DNA of 64,000 bases from RHLJ01 sp965222205 (GCA_965222205.1 OZ244932.1:930001-994000), one strand, 5' to 3'; shown: positions 44,392-54,698, counted from the first letter of the stretch. Program-made: numbers and translations. The notes: a model not told the origin generated them from the letters alone.

Positions 44392-47300
44392 TGGAAAAGG
44401 GAAAAAGAACATTACTGGGTAAAACAATGATCAAAATTAATTACCGAATAGCGACAGTGTTATTGCTGTTCTTGTTCATAGTTCTTGGAAAAAGCTATGC
44501 TCAACCAGCAGGATATGATTTTTACAAACCGGTTACGATTAATGCTTCACAGGTAAATGGTAGTCATACAGATTTTCCTGTACTTATTAGTATTACTGAT
44601 ACCGATCTAGCGAGTAATGCAAGATCAGATGGATTCGATATAGTGTTTACGAGTACATCATCAAGCACTACCATCTTGAATCATGAGCTTGAAAGTTATA
44701 ACTCGTCTACTGGTGAATTGGTAGTTTGGGTAAAAGTACCATCGATAAATAGTTCTGCAAATACTACAATTTATATGTTCTATGGTAACTCTGGTGTGAG
44801 TTCAGACCAGTCAGCAACCAGTACCTGGTCTAATCAATTTAGAAGTGTTTACCATCTGGGGAGTACATTCGCAGATGCCGGACCAAATGGAAATGATGGA
44901 ACAAACAGTGGTACGTCAAATACGATAGGAATTATTGGAGATGCCCGGAATTTTGATGGGGTTGATAATTATATAGCGCTTAATGATAGTTATTCAAGTA
45001 CTACTAATAGTGCAATTACAGTTTCAGCATGGGTAAGAACTTCAAATGCGGCGGATCAAATAATTGGTTCTTTTGACAGGAATGAATACTGGAGGCTTGA
45101 GGTAAATGGAAATGGGGGAGGAGATGGTCAGGTAGGCTGGGATTTACTAACCAGTGGGGGGCAGATTGATTTTGGATCTACAGCAAGAGTAGATGATGGA
45201 AACTGGAGATATGTAACCGGTGTTTTTGATAACGGTTCTCTCAGTATTTATATAGACGGAGTTCTTGATAACAGTACAACCCAGGGAGCTACTTTTGGAA
45301 CTGGAAATACCAGATTCGGATTTATAGGGGTTGGTTCTGAAGCCAATACTTTTGACGGGGGACAAGGACCTTCGAGTAATTTTGATGGAGATATTGATGA
45401 ATTCAGAATTATCAATGCAGCAAGGTCTGCAAACTGGATTGCTACCGAATTTAACAATCAATCTTCTCCTGCCACATTTTTTACAATTGGAGTAGAAGTG
45501 GAAGTAAACCCTTCTTCCAGTGCGGTTCCAACACCCCCCGGAAACGTTACTGCAACTGCCGTAGCCGGTGGCGATATCGAACTCACATTTGATGACGTAA
45601 ATTCTCCTGCAGGAATTGACAGCTATTCTATTAAACGCTCTACAACCGAAGGAGGCTCTTATACCCAGGTAGGTACTGTAACAGATAATGAAAGTGCTAC
45701 TTACACTTTTACAGATAACACAGTTACCAATGGTACAACTTATTATTATGTGATTTCCTCTATAGATGATAACACTCAGGAAAGTGTAAACTCTGATGAA
45801 GTATCCGCCACTGCAGATAATGTAAACCCCGTTCTTCAGGTTGCTTCTGTTAATGGAGAATACCTCACCCTCGATTATAGCGAAGCTATGGATTTAGGTT
45901 CTGTCCCTGCCGCAGGAGATTTTGATGTTCAGGTAAACGCTAGCTCCCGAACTATAACAAATGTTACTATTAATGGCCCAAGAGTTGTTCTTACTCTGAA
46001 TCCTGAGGTTCAAAGTGCCGACAACGTAGAGATTGACTATGTGTATGGTTCAAATCGATTACAGGATGAAGCCGGGAATGATGCTTCGGTTTTCTCATAC
46101 CAAAGTGTTACTAATTTTACCTACAACCCAACTACTTATGGACCGGAACCTTGCCCGATTGTAAATGGACAGGATGTAGCTTGGGCATGTTTTTCAGGAA
46201 CGTATGGTGGAACTTCGATGGCAGCAGCGGTAGGTGGACTCGAAATTGCAACGGTTACCGCAGTAGGATCAACTACAACCTTCGCACCTAATGCATTACA
46301 GCAATGGGCTAGTGGAGCATTTTCCGGAGATCAGTTTAATGGACCACAAGCAAACCCAAGTGGTGCAAGCGGTAATGCTACTTCTTTTGATATTAATATT
46401 CCTTCTTTCATTCCTTCTGATGCCCTTGTTCTTTCGCTAAACAGGTTGCGTCCGGATGGAGGTGGAACTTCTTACACACTTGAGGCTTTTGACGGAACCA
46501 ACACCAAGGTGACTGTAGACGACTGGATTACTGGTCAGGGTACAGATGGAGGTGTTTGTACTAATAGCGTAATTCTGAATTACACCAATGGAAATACTAC
46601 CATTGAGTTCCAGCCATCTATATCCGGAAATCCATCTTGTGCATCTTCCTCAACTCCGGTTTGGTTTAGGATTACAGATTCTAATATCGAAAGGATTGAA
46701 ATTAGAAAAATAGATGAATCGCCCGATAACATTCATTTAGGGCTAGCTGTTGTAGCAGATTTTGGTGATGCTCCTGCTACCTTTGGAACCCGATATAGTG
46801 GTGCAGGAAATCCACCTGCGTTTCACTTATTAAATAATGGTAGCGCAAATACGGTATTTTTTGGCGCTGGGGTAGATGGAGACGGAAATGGTGCTTCAGG
46901 CGCTCAATCGAATGGAGATGACACCGAATCTTCTGGTTTAGGAAATGGGGATGATGAGGATGGTATTTCCCAACTTACAGATTTCAACACCGCTCAAACA
47001 AGCTACAGCACAACATTAGTTTGTACAAACGGTGGCAACGTTAGCGGTTGGGTCGATTTCGATCTTTCCGATACCTTCGATCCCGATGAATTCTCTTCCG
47101 CTGTTTGTTCGGCGGGTAGTGCAACTCTAACCTGGACAGGGCTAACCGGATTAGTAACGGGAACGACTTTTGCCCGATTCAGAATTGCCAGCGTTATAAA
47201 TGAGATTATTAATCCTACTGGTTACGCTCTGGATGGAGAAGTAGAAGATTACCTGGTAAATATTACCGATCCTCCCACCCCGGATCTGGAAATTGCTAAA

Positions 47301-50300
47301 ACCGTAGATACTCCAAATGCAGTGGAAGGCGATCAGGTTACATTTACTCTTACGTTGACAAATCCGGGAGAATACATCGCGTCAGGAATTAAGGTGAACG
47401 ACCAATTACCAACAGGCTTAACGTTTGTATCGGCTACGGCAAGCCAGGGGACATACAACTCCTTCTCCGGAATCTGGAATATTGGCACTATTAATGATGG
47501 AGATACCACAAGTGTAACGCTTGATATTACGGCCTCTATTGATAATGGAACACTGGGTAATACAATTACAAACACAGCGAGTATTACCTCCTTAAACGAA
47601 ACGGATCCTGAGCTGGGTAATAATTCAGCTTCAGCAGGGGTAACGGTAGTCCCTGAATCAGCAGATATCGAGCTTGGTATCTCTGTAGATGACAATACTG
47701 CGCTGGAAGGTCAATTACTCACATTTACTATAACAGCAACCAATAATGGGCCAAAAGCTGCGAGCGGCTTAACTGTTATTGATCAGATTCCATCAGGGCT
47801 TACGTATGTAACTTCGTCAGCATCCTCCGGAAGCTACTCTAACAGCACCGGCATCTGGACGATTGGAGCTCTTAATAATGGTGAAACAGAGACATTAACA
47901 ATCACAGTAAGTGTAGACGCGGGAACCGAAGGGAATCAAATTACTAATTCGGTGGATGTTAATTCAGTTAATGAAAATGACCCTGTTTCTTCTAATAATA
48001 CCGTTTCTCAATTAATTGATGTAGTAAGCCCTGGTTTTCCAACAAACTGTGCAGAAGTGCCAAGTTTGTCGTTCACAGGGTCTACCTTGCAAAGTGGTTC
48101 TGGCGGACAGGTAGGAGCCGTTTATCGTTTCAATTCTATCACAACAGGTGTATATGCGGAATTTGAAATTATTACCGTTAATAACGCCATTCTGGTAAAC
48201 TTCGATCAGATAGCTTCCGGTGGTGTTGATGGGTGGTTTCAGCCTCAGATTGAAGCCGACAACAAAAACCTTGATGAAGGTTATATAGACTTTGAAATTT
48301 CTTTCTATGACTCAGCGACTGGAAACCCAAGATATCTAACTTTTGCAGCATCTGCGGTCGATGTAGATGGAGATCCAAATGGAGCCCGTGAATTTGCTGG
48401 CTTCCAAAGGCTTACTTCTTTTACTATAGAAACCAATACTGATCTTATCCAGGATACAGAAGGAATTTTTACAACATTCGAATCAGCTCAACCGGTAGTA
48501 GTAAACGGTATAGACCCTCAAAACACTGATAACTTAGCCTACACCACCTACACCAATGAACCGAAATTCAGAATCAGGGCAGGCATTAAAGATCCAACTG
48601 AAAACGGTTTTTTGCAGCGACTCTTCGCATTCAATTTTGAGCCGTGTGTGATTAATAACTTTAATAACCCAACATCATCTGATATTGTTGATATCTCGGT
48701 AACTAAAACAGTGGATTTTGTTACTCCTTCGGTAGGAGATACTGTTACCTATACTGTTACTGCAAAAAATGAACAGGGAAACTCTGTAGGTAATATTGAG
48801 ATTACAGATCAGATTCCTGCCGGGTTAACATTAGATAATGCATCTGTTTCTGCAACCATTGGTAGCTATAATACTTCAACAGAAGTTTGGGATCTGGGAA
48901 CACTTTCCGGTCAGCAATCAGCTGTTCTTACTTTAAAGGCTATTGTAAATTCAGGGCAGGAAGGAAACACTATTGGTAATACTGCTTCATTAACCAATAA
49001 TACCGGTACAGATGGAAATCAAGCTAACAACTCTGGTAGTGTCAATATAATAGTGTTCGATCCGGGTTCAGGCTTATCTTGTAATGAACCACCGTTATTC
49101 TCGTTTCAGAACCCAAGTCTCGAACAAGGGGTACCTCTTCAGGTAAATGCCTTATATCGATTTACTAATGTTACTTCAGGGGTAGATGCTTTAGTTAAGG
49201 TAATCGCGATCAATAATGCGACTCTTGATGATATTGACGATGACGGTCTTGCTAACTCTCCGGCTAACTTTAGTCCTTTCTTCACCGCTAACGCTGGAGG
49301 TGGTTATATCGACTACAAAATCACTCTGGTTCAAACCGGAACTAACAATCCAATAAAAAGAGATTTTGCATTGACCGGGCTTGATATTGACGGTTTTAAC
49401 CAGGGAGGGGGACAAACTATTCGTGATTATCTCGGTTTTGCTCAGAACCAATCTAATACGGTTGAATTTGCCACAAACCTGGGCGTTTCAACCGCTGGTG
49501 CCTTTCAGTTGTTCGAATCGAGCGTTACTACCGATGGAAATGGCTCTTTTGATACCGATCATATGGCGTATATCGTGTACAATTATACATCAACCTTTGA
49601 TTTAAGAACAGGTTCATATTCAACCGGAGGCTATTCGGATGATCGATTGGTAGATATTGATTTCACTCAATGTAGAAACCAGGATTTTGATAACCCTGTG
49701 GTTACCACCAGAGATGCAGACATCGCCATCACTAAAACCGCAGATCAAACAAATCCACTTTCAAACGAAACGGTAAATTTCACGTTAACCGTTACAAACA
49801 ACGGCCCTGAGAACGCAACGGAAGTTGATGTAAACGAAACATTACCAACCGGACTTACCTTAGTTCAGGCTACTCCAAGTCAGGGTACATATAATCAGAT
49901 TTCTAAGATTTGGGCGGTAGGTTCGCTAGCCATTGGGAATTCAGCAACATTAACTCTTGAGACCACGGTGAACTCTAACGTTTCTCAGGACTCGCTGATT
50001 AACAAAGCCTTCATTCAGGGATTAAATCAGAGTGATCCAACGGTTGCCAATGATACATCCGCGGTTACTATTTATATAAGTATTCCAATCAGTGGAACTG
50101 TATTTGAAGATCGAACCGGAAATGGGTTCAGCGATGATGCCAATTTCGGAGATGCCAGCGGCGATCAACAAGCCCTTGAGAATGTGGAGATTCACCTTTT
50201 TAAAGATGGCGGCGATGGCGTAGCTGATGGAAATGATGATACCTACGAAACCACTACGACCACTAATAATCTTGGAGCCTATACCTTCCAGATAGGTGAT

Positions 50301-53300
50301 GACGGGGATTACTGGATTGCGGTAGATTCTAAAACCGGAGAACTCTCGGATGGAACAACCTGGGCAGAACAAACTTATGCTCCAATCGGAGGACTTTGTG
50401 AGGATGGAACCGGAGCTTTCAACATAAAAACCACTGCCGGACATTGTTTCGGAGGTCGAAGAGGAGCCCAATCCGATAATATTTCAACAACTCCTGTTCC
50501 TTCCGATCTGGCGAATGCAGAACATATAGCCAAAGTTACAGTAACAGGTTCAGAAATTACCTCCATAGACTTTGGATTCAGTTTTAACGTGGTTACACAG
50601 GTTTCTGATACCGACCAGGATGGAAGTTCTGCTCGTACATCTCAGGGTTCACTTCGTCAGTTCATTCTGAACGCAAACGCTATTTCCGGAGCCAATACCA
50701 TGCGATTTATCCCGACGATTCCAACTAATAATTCAGGGAGTGGAGGAAACTGGTGGAGATACAGTCTTGGAAGTGAGCTTCCTGCAATTGTCGATCCATT
50801 AACAACCATAAATGGTACCGCCTATCAATTAAATGCACCAACAACCACTCGAGATGATAATGCAGGAACGGTAGGCACAGGCGGCTCGGTAGGTATTGAT
50901 AACATTAGCCTGAATACAACTACCCGAAAAGAATTTGAAATCGATCTTGGTGATGCAGGATCAAATGCATTATTAGTAAATACAACGGGAGCGTTCGCTG
51001 TCCGGCATGTCGCAATTTTTAATGGTGATGTTGGCATCAGAGTTCAAAGTGCATCCGGTGGAATAATCGAAAAGAACCTGATTGGGGTAAGAGCTAGTGG
51101 AGCTGATCCTGCCGGAGCTCAAAGAGCAGTTATAGGTATCGAATTCAATGGAAGTGGATCGGGTTCTACTCTGATTCAGGAGAACTATATCGGATATCTA
51201 ACCGGATCGGGTATTAAGTCTTCCAATGGATCAGCATCAATAACAGTTCATAAAAACGAATTAACTCAAACTGGGTTAAGTGAAACGGATGCGGATGGAA
51301 TAGAAGGACTGGGAATCTGGATGATAACCCAAAACCTCATTCAGGGAGCCGGTAGTTCAGGTAGTACTTCACTAAATGGAGGAAGTGGAATTGGGATTGG
51401 AGCGAATTCGGGGCTTAGTTCAGGGAATACCATTCGAAACAACACGATTCGAAATCACACTGTTGCAGGTATTACCATTTTAAATAATGTTACCGGAACA
51501 CTGATTGAGAAAAACGTAATTCACGGAAACGGAACGAATTTCAGCGCTGCATCCCAAAAAGAAGGAGCGGGTATTAAGCTTACCTCTCCGAATTCAGTAG
51601 CTCAGCAGGGAATCAGAATAACCCGGAATAGTATTTACAACAATCACGGTATTTCAATTGATGTGGTTTATGGCGGTTCAGGAGTAGCTGATGGAGTTTC
51701 TCCGAATGATGGAGTGCTGCAAAGTTCGTCAACTACACCAAACAGGGGAGTTGATTACCCGGTGTTTACACTATCAACCCTGGAAAACAATGTGCTTCAT
51801 GTAGAAGGATATATAGGAACAACCACTACCAAACTTCAGGGAGTGTATTCGATAGAAGTATACAAAGCAGATAATGATGGAGATAATACAGGTTTGATTC
51901 AAGTAGGAGGAACTCAAAATCAACCACATGGCGAAGGTCGTTATTATATCGGAACCATTACTACTAATTCCAATGGTACCTTTAGTGTGGATATCCCGGT
52001 ACCGGGTTCCGTTTCGCTGGCATTCAATGATCGAATCACAGCTACAACAATAAGTTCGGCTAATAACACTTCAGAATTCAGTGCTAACTCACGAGTAGTT
52101 CCTACCGGTGTTGGAATCAGTGGGGTTGTTTATCATGACCTCAATCATAACATGATTCAGGATGCCTCTGAGCCGGGCCTCGAAAATGTTACCATGGTAC
52201 TTTACGATATTGCTCAGAACAACTGTAAGAGTGTACTAACAAATTCTCAGGGTCAATATCAGTTTACAAACGTATTAAACGGATCTTATAACCTGATTGA
52301 ATCATTTGGGCAAAGTATTCCAACGCCTGATATCTGTACCCCTGCTGAAGTTGATCCGGATGGATTTATTTCAACTACTCCAAACCTACGTTCAGTTACG
52401 GTAAATAACCTTCCGGTATTCCAGAATTTCGGAGATTATGAAGGAATCAAGATTTCAGGTAAAGTATTTAACGACAATGGAATAAGTGCTGGAATTGCGA
52501 ATGATGGTACACAAAACGGAGGAGAAGCCGGTTTCGAATCTCAAACTGTGAAAGTGGTTACTTCCACAAATACTTTGATCGAACAAGTTGTAACAGCCGC
52601 CAACGGCACATATTCGTTATTTGTACCGGCTTCTACCGTTGGAGAAGGTGGAACGGTTAAAGTTGTGGAAACGAATGGTACCGAGAAAATATCGACAGGG
52701 GGCTCAGCCGGAACAACCGGAGGCAGCTATAATATTTCAACCGATGAAACAACCTTCAGCATTTCATTGGGTACGATATACACCGGGGTTGATTTCGCGG
52801 ATGTTTCTGTGAGCAGGCTTCTTACTGATGGAGAAAGAACCGTATTGCCGGGCGCAGTAGTAGTATTCCAGCATGTTTTTGATGCCAATACTGCCGGTGA
52901 TGTCACATTTACCACTGGATCTGTAAATAGCCCAAGTAATCCAACCTGGCCGGTAGTGCTCTATCAGGATTTAAATTGTAGCGGAGAAATTGATTCCGGG
53001 GAACCTATTCTGTTACCAACAACCACCGTTTCAGTTACCGCGGGTCAGGATGTATGTCTCTTACTAAAAGTAACTGCCCCTAACGGGTTAAATGATGGAG
53101 CATCGAATTTAACAACGATTACCGCCACGCTTGATTTTGCGAATACTGCTCCTGTAATTCAACAAGTACTTAGCAGAAATGATCTTACAACAGTTGGAGC
53201 AGATGAAGCGGGGTTGGTTATTCTAAAGTCAGTTGATAAAGCACAAGCTCTGCCCGGAGCTAATCTTGTGTATTCAATCGATTACGAAAACCTGGGCGAT

Positions 53301-53513
53301 GAGCCTATCTCACAAGTAGAAATTATTGATGTAATACCAAACTATACCACTTATCTATCAAGCAGTTGCGGAACTTTGCCCACTGGCATTACCAACTGTA
53401 CGATTACCGCTCCAGCTGTTGGAGCTACCGGTTCTCTGAAATGGACATTCAGTGGAACTTTGGATCCCGGAAAAACGGGTACTGTAACATTCACAGTAAA
53501 AATTGACAATTAA
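44391..53513 (+). CDS. Giant secreted mosaic protein: DUF2341, LamG, FN3, GEVED, DUF11, beta-helix
   Basis: A 3040-aa exported protein. After the signal peptide (cleaved near SYAQ, about 38) come a DUF2341-like domain (to about 150), a concanavalin/LamG-like domain (to about 365), FN3 (about 375-470), an SwmB-like domain, and a GEVED domain ending GYALDGEVEDYLV (about 950). Four DUF11 repeats (starting 965, 1092, 1434 and 1777) alternate with two copies of an unrecognised domain of about 210 residues (around 1217-1430 and 1561-1775). SdrD-B-like domains (about 1900, 2576 and 2687) flank a right-handed beta-helix (about 2140-2450). The C-terminal module (about 2803-3040) ends VKIDN. No T9SS tail is seen. 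ATG 44391 is coupled to the previous stop; ATG 44427 is an alternative. It is probably an adhesin or fibre. Confidence 0.78.
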   Translation: MEKGKRTLLGKTMIKINYRIATVLLLFLFIVLGKSYAQPAGYDFYKPVTINASQVNGSHTDFPVLISITDTDLASNARSDGFDIVFTSTSSSTTILNHELESYNSSTGELVVWVKVPSINSSANTTIYMFYGNSGVSSDQSATSTWSNQFRSVYHLGSTFADAGPNGNDGTNSGTSNTIGIIGDARNFDGVDNYIALNDSYSSTTNSAITVSAWVRTSNAADQIIGSFDRNEYWRLEVNGNGGGDGQVGWDLLTSGGQIDFGSTARVDDGNWRYVTGVFDNGSLSIYIDGVLDNSTTQGATFGTGNTRFGFIGVGSEANTFDGGQGPSSNFDGDIDEFRIINAARSANWIATEFNNQSSPATFFTIGVEVEVNPSSSAVPTPPGNVTATAVAGGDIELTFDDVNSPAGIDSYSIKRSTTEGGSYTQVGTVTDNESATYTFTDNTVTNGTTYYYVISSIDDNTQESVNSDEVSATADNVNPVLQVASVNGEYLTLDYSEAMDLGSVPAAGDFDVQVNASSRTITNVTINGPRVVLTLNPEVQSADNVEIDYVYGSNRLQDEAGNDASVFSYQSVTNFTYNPTTYGPEPCPIVNGQDVAWACFSGTYGGTSMAAAVGGLEIATVTAVGSTTTFAPNALQQWASGAFSGDQFNGPQANPSGASGNATSFDINIPSFIPSDALVLSLNRLRPDGGGTSYTLEAFDGTNTKVTVDDWITGQGTDGGVCTNSVILNYTNGNTTIEFQPSISGNPSCASSSTPVWFRITDSNIERIEIRKIDESPDNIHLGLAVVADFGDAPATFGTRYSGAGNPPAFHLLNNGSANTVFFGAGVDGDGNGASGAQSNGDDTESSGLGNGDDEDGISQLTDFNTAQTSYSTTLVCTNGGNVSGWVDFDLSDTFDPDEFSSAVCSAGSATLTWTGLTGLVTGTTFARFRIASVINEIINPTGYALDGEVEDYLVNITDPPTPDLEIAKTVDTPNAVEGDQVTFTLTLTNPGEYIASGIKVNDQLPTGLTFVSATASQGTYNSFSGIWNIGTINDGDTTSVTLDITASIDNGTLGNTITNTASITSLNETDPELGNNSASAGVTVVPESADIELGISVDDNTALEGQLLTFTITATNNGPKAASGLTVIDQIPSGLTYVTSSASSGSYSNSTGIWTIGALNNGETETLTITVSVDAGTEGNQITNSVDVNSVNENDPVSSNNTVSQLIDVVSPGFPTNCAEVPSLSFTGSTLQSGSGGQVGAVYRFNSITTGVYAEFEIITVNNAILVNFDQIASGGVDGWFQPQIEADNKNLDEGYIDFEISFYDSATGNPRYLTFAASAVDVDGDPNGAREFAGFQRLTSFTIETNTDLIQDTEGIFTTFESAQPVVVNGIDPQNTDNLAYTTYTNEPKFRIRAGIKDPTENGFLQRLFAFNFEPCVINNFNNPTSSDIVDISVTKTVDFVTPSVGDTVTYTVTAKNEQGNSVGNIEITDQIPAGLTLDNASVSATIGSYNTSTEVWDLGTLSGQQSAVLTLKAIVNSGQEGNTIGNTASLTNNTGTDGNQANNSGSVNIIVFDPGSGLSCNEPPLFSFQNPSLEQGVPLQVNALYRFTNVTSGVDALVKVIAINNATLDDIDDDGLANSPANFSPFFTANAGGGYIDYKITLVQTGTNNPIKRDFALTGLDIDGFNQGGGQTIRDYLGFAQNQSNTVEFATNLGVSTAGAFQLFESSVTTDGNGSFDTDHMAYIVYNYTSTFDLRTGSYSTGGYSDDRLVDIDFTQCRNQDFDNPVVTTRDADIAITKTADQTNPLSNETVNFTLTVTNNGPENATEVDVNETLPTGLTLVQATPSQGTYNQISKIWAVGSLAIGNSATLTLETTVNSNVSQDSLINKAFIQGLNQSDPTVANDTSAVTIYISIPISGTVFEDRTGNGFSDDANFGDASGDQQALENVEIHLFKDGGDGVADGNDDTYETTTTTNNLGAYTFQIGDDGDYWIAVDSKTGELSDGTTWAEQTYAPIGGLCEDGTGAFNIKTTAGHCFGGRRGAQSDNISTTPVPSDLANAEHIAKVTVTGSEITSIDFGFSFNVVTQVSDTDQDGSSARTSQGSLRQFILNANAISGANTMRFIPTIPTNNSGSGGNWWRYSLGSELPAIVDPLTTINGTAYQLNAPTTTRDDNAGTVGTGGSVGIDNISLNTTTRKEFEIDLGDAGSNALLVNTTGAFAVRHVAIFNGDVGIRVQSASGGIIEKNLIGVRASGADPAGAQRAVIGIEFNGSGSGSTLIQENYIGYLTGSGIKSSNGSASITVHKNELTQTGLSETDADGIEGLGIWMITQNLIQGAGSSGSTSLNGGSGIGIGANSGLSSGNTIRNNTIRNHTVAGITILNNVTGTLIEKNVIHGNGTNFSAASQKEGAGIKLTSPNSVAQQGIRITRNSIYNNHGISIDVVYGGSGVADGVSPNDGVLQSSSTTPNRGVDYPVFTLSTLENNVLHVEGYIGTTTTKLQGVYSIEVYKADNDGDNTGLIQVGGTQNQPHGEGRYYIGTITTNSNGTFSVDIPVPGSVSLAFNDRITATTISSANNTSEFSANSRVVPTGVGISGVVYHDLNHNMIQDASEPGLENVTMVLYDIAQNNCKSVLTNSQGQYQFTNVLNGSYNLIESFGQSIPTPDICTPAEVDPDGFISTTPNLRSVTVNNLPVFQNFGDYEGIKISGKVFNDNGISAGIANDGTQNGGEAGFESQTVKVVTSTNTLIEQVVTAANGTYSLFVPASTVGEGGTVKVVETNGTEKISTGGSAGTTGGSYNISTDETTFSISLGTIYTGVDFADVSVSRLLTDGERTVLPGAVVVFQHVFDANTAGDVTFTTGSVNSPSNPTWPVVLYQDLNCSGEIDSGEPILLPTTTVSVTAGQDVCLLLKVTAPNGLNDGASNLTTITATLDFANTAPVIQQVLSRNDLTTVGADEAGLVILKSVDKAQALPGANLVYSIDYENLGDEPISQVEIIDVIPNYTTYLSSSCGTLPTGITNCTITAPAVGATGSLKWTFSGTLDPGKTGTVTFTVKIDN

Positions 53514-53529
53514 GGAGAGAACGACGAAA

Positions 53530-53910
53530 ATGAATGATAAACCACTTGTATTTTTAGTTGAAGACAACAACGCCTACGGAATGTTAATTAGAAGAATTCT
53601 TCAGAATCATGGGTTCATGGTGATGTTATTCGAACATGGCAAAAAAGCCGCCGATATGTTAAGATATGTTCGTCCTGCACTCATTATTTCTGATATCGAG
53701 ATGCCTTTTATGGATGGATTTGAATTTAATGAATATGTGAGGAAGAACTTTTCAGAATATTCAATACCATTTATTTACATCTCTTCAACTTCGAGTGAAC
53801 GCATGAAGAACAAGGCGAAAGAATTAGGAGCAACCAATATGCTCGACAAGCCCGTTTCAGTTGAAAAACTCAGAAACGCAGTAAACTATGTACTGGAAAC
53901 CAACAAATAA
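53530..53910 (+). CDS. Single-domain response regulator (CheY-like)
   Basis: A 126-aa receiver domain with no output domain. The acid pair is Glu11-Asp12 in FLVEDNNAYG, the phospho-acceptor Asp55 is in IISDIEMPFMDG, the switch Ser/Thr is in YISSTSS and the conserved Lys is in LDKPVS. Glu-Asp instead of Asp-Asp in the first motif is common and compatible with Mg binding. It begins 17 bases after the 3040-aa gene, with GGAGA 10 bases before the ATG, so it is most likely the last gene of the surface-protein operon. Without an output domain it probably acts by protein-protein contact or phosphotransfer. No kinase is adjacent; the nearest is at 15042. Confidence 0.9.
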   Translation: MNDKPLVFLVEDNNAYGMLIRRILQNHGFMVMLFEHGKKAADMLRYVRPALIISDIEMPFMDGFEFNEYVRKNFSEYSIPFIYISSTSSERMKNKAKELGATNMLDKPVSVEKLRNAVNYVLETNK

Positions 53911-53957
53911 TCCGGTAACACGCTTTCTTTTAAATAATATGAAGAATATGTTGGGAG

Positions 53958-54698
53958 ATGATCACACAAACTCAGGCAATCATTCTTCGATCGATCGATT
54001 ACCAGGAATCAAGTAAAATACTTACTGTACTAAGCAAAGAACACGGTAAAATCGCATTGATTGCCCGTGGAGCAAAAAGGCCAAAAAGTAAGCTCTCAGG
54101 ACTCGTTGAAATAGGCAATATTCTGGATGTAGTCTACTACTACAAATCAACCAGAGGGATTCAAAGCCTTACCGAGGCTTCCATTTTCTATTCCACCCCA
54201 AACTTCCGAATTCATTTTGATAAAGCGGCAATCCTGTATGCCACTCTGGAGTTGACTTCTCAATTGGTGCATGAAAATGAAGTTAACACTCCAGTGTTTA
54301 ATTTTTTGATAAGATTTATCCCCTGGTTAGGAGAAGAGGAAGAGATTCAGCCTTCTGTGTTTTGTTATAATCAACTGCGCTGTGCAGAGTTGTGTGGCTT
54401 CGACTTAGACGACAGAAACACAGACCTAGGCAAAGAGGTGTACTTAAATATTGCCGAAGGAACAATTTCGAATGCAATTGATTCGGAACTTTCGTATAAA
54501 TTAACCGTCTTACAGGCACGTTTTTTAAAAGAATCGATTGCGTCGAAAAACAGGGCAGTTCTCTCACTTGGTTTACAGGGAGGGGAACTAAAGCAATTAA
54601 TTCGCCATTTGGATGTATACTTTAAGTACCACATTGAAGGTTATAAAGAGCGAAGGTCAGACTCAATTTTTGAACAGATGTTGCAGGAAAGCAAATGA
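53958..54698 (+). CDS. recO: DNA repair protein RecO
   Basis: A 246-aa RecO that helps load RecA onto SSB-coated single-stranded DNA. The N-terminal OB-fold (about 1-80) begins MITQTQAIILRSIDYQESSKILTVLS in two recognisable parts, with the family pattern HGKIALIARGAKRPKS. The C-terminal helical domain (about 85-245) has the CAELCGFDLDD region, where a zinc cluster would normally sit; here only two Cys are visible (in FCYNQLRCAELCG three), so zinc binding is uncertain. The start has GGAG 5 bases upstream. Its stop overlaps the htrA start (ATGA), so it is transcribed with the protease. Confidence 0.92.
   Translation: MITQTQAIILRSIDYQESSKILTVLSKEHGKIALIARGAKRPKSKLSGLVEIGNILDVVYYYKSTRGIQSLTEASIFYSTPNFRIHFDKAAILYATLELTSQLVHENEVNTPVFNFLIRFIPWLGEEEEIQPSVFCYNQLRCAELCGFDLDDRNTDLGKEVYLNIAEGTISNAIDSELSYKLTVLQARFLKESIASKNRAVLSLGLQGGELKQLIRHLDVYFKYHIEGYKERRSDSIFEQMLQESK

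Noticed and set aside
47283..50060. Periodic repeats in the 3040-aa gene considered as a CRISPR or satellite array
   Set aside because: The repeats are protein-level DUF11 units of about 120 residues with diverged DNA, not short identical repeats with spacers.
53503..53529. Upstream start of the response regulator
   Set aside because: It lies partly inside the previous gene; ATG 53530 has an SD sequence and the normal receiver N-terminus.
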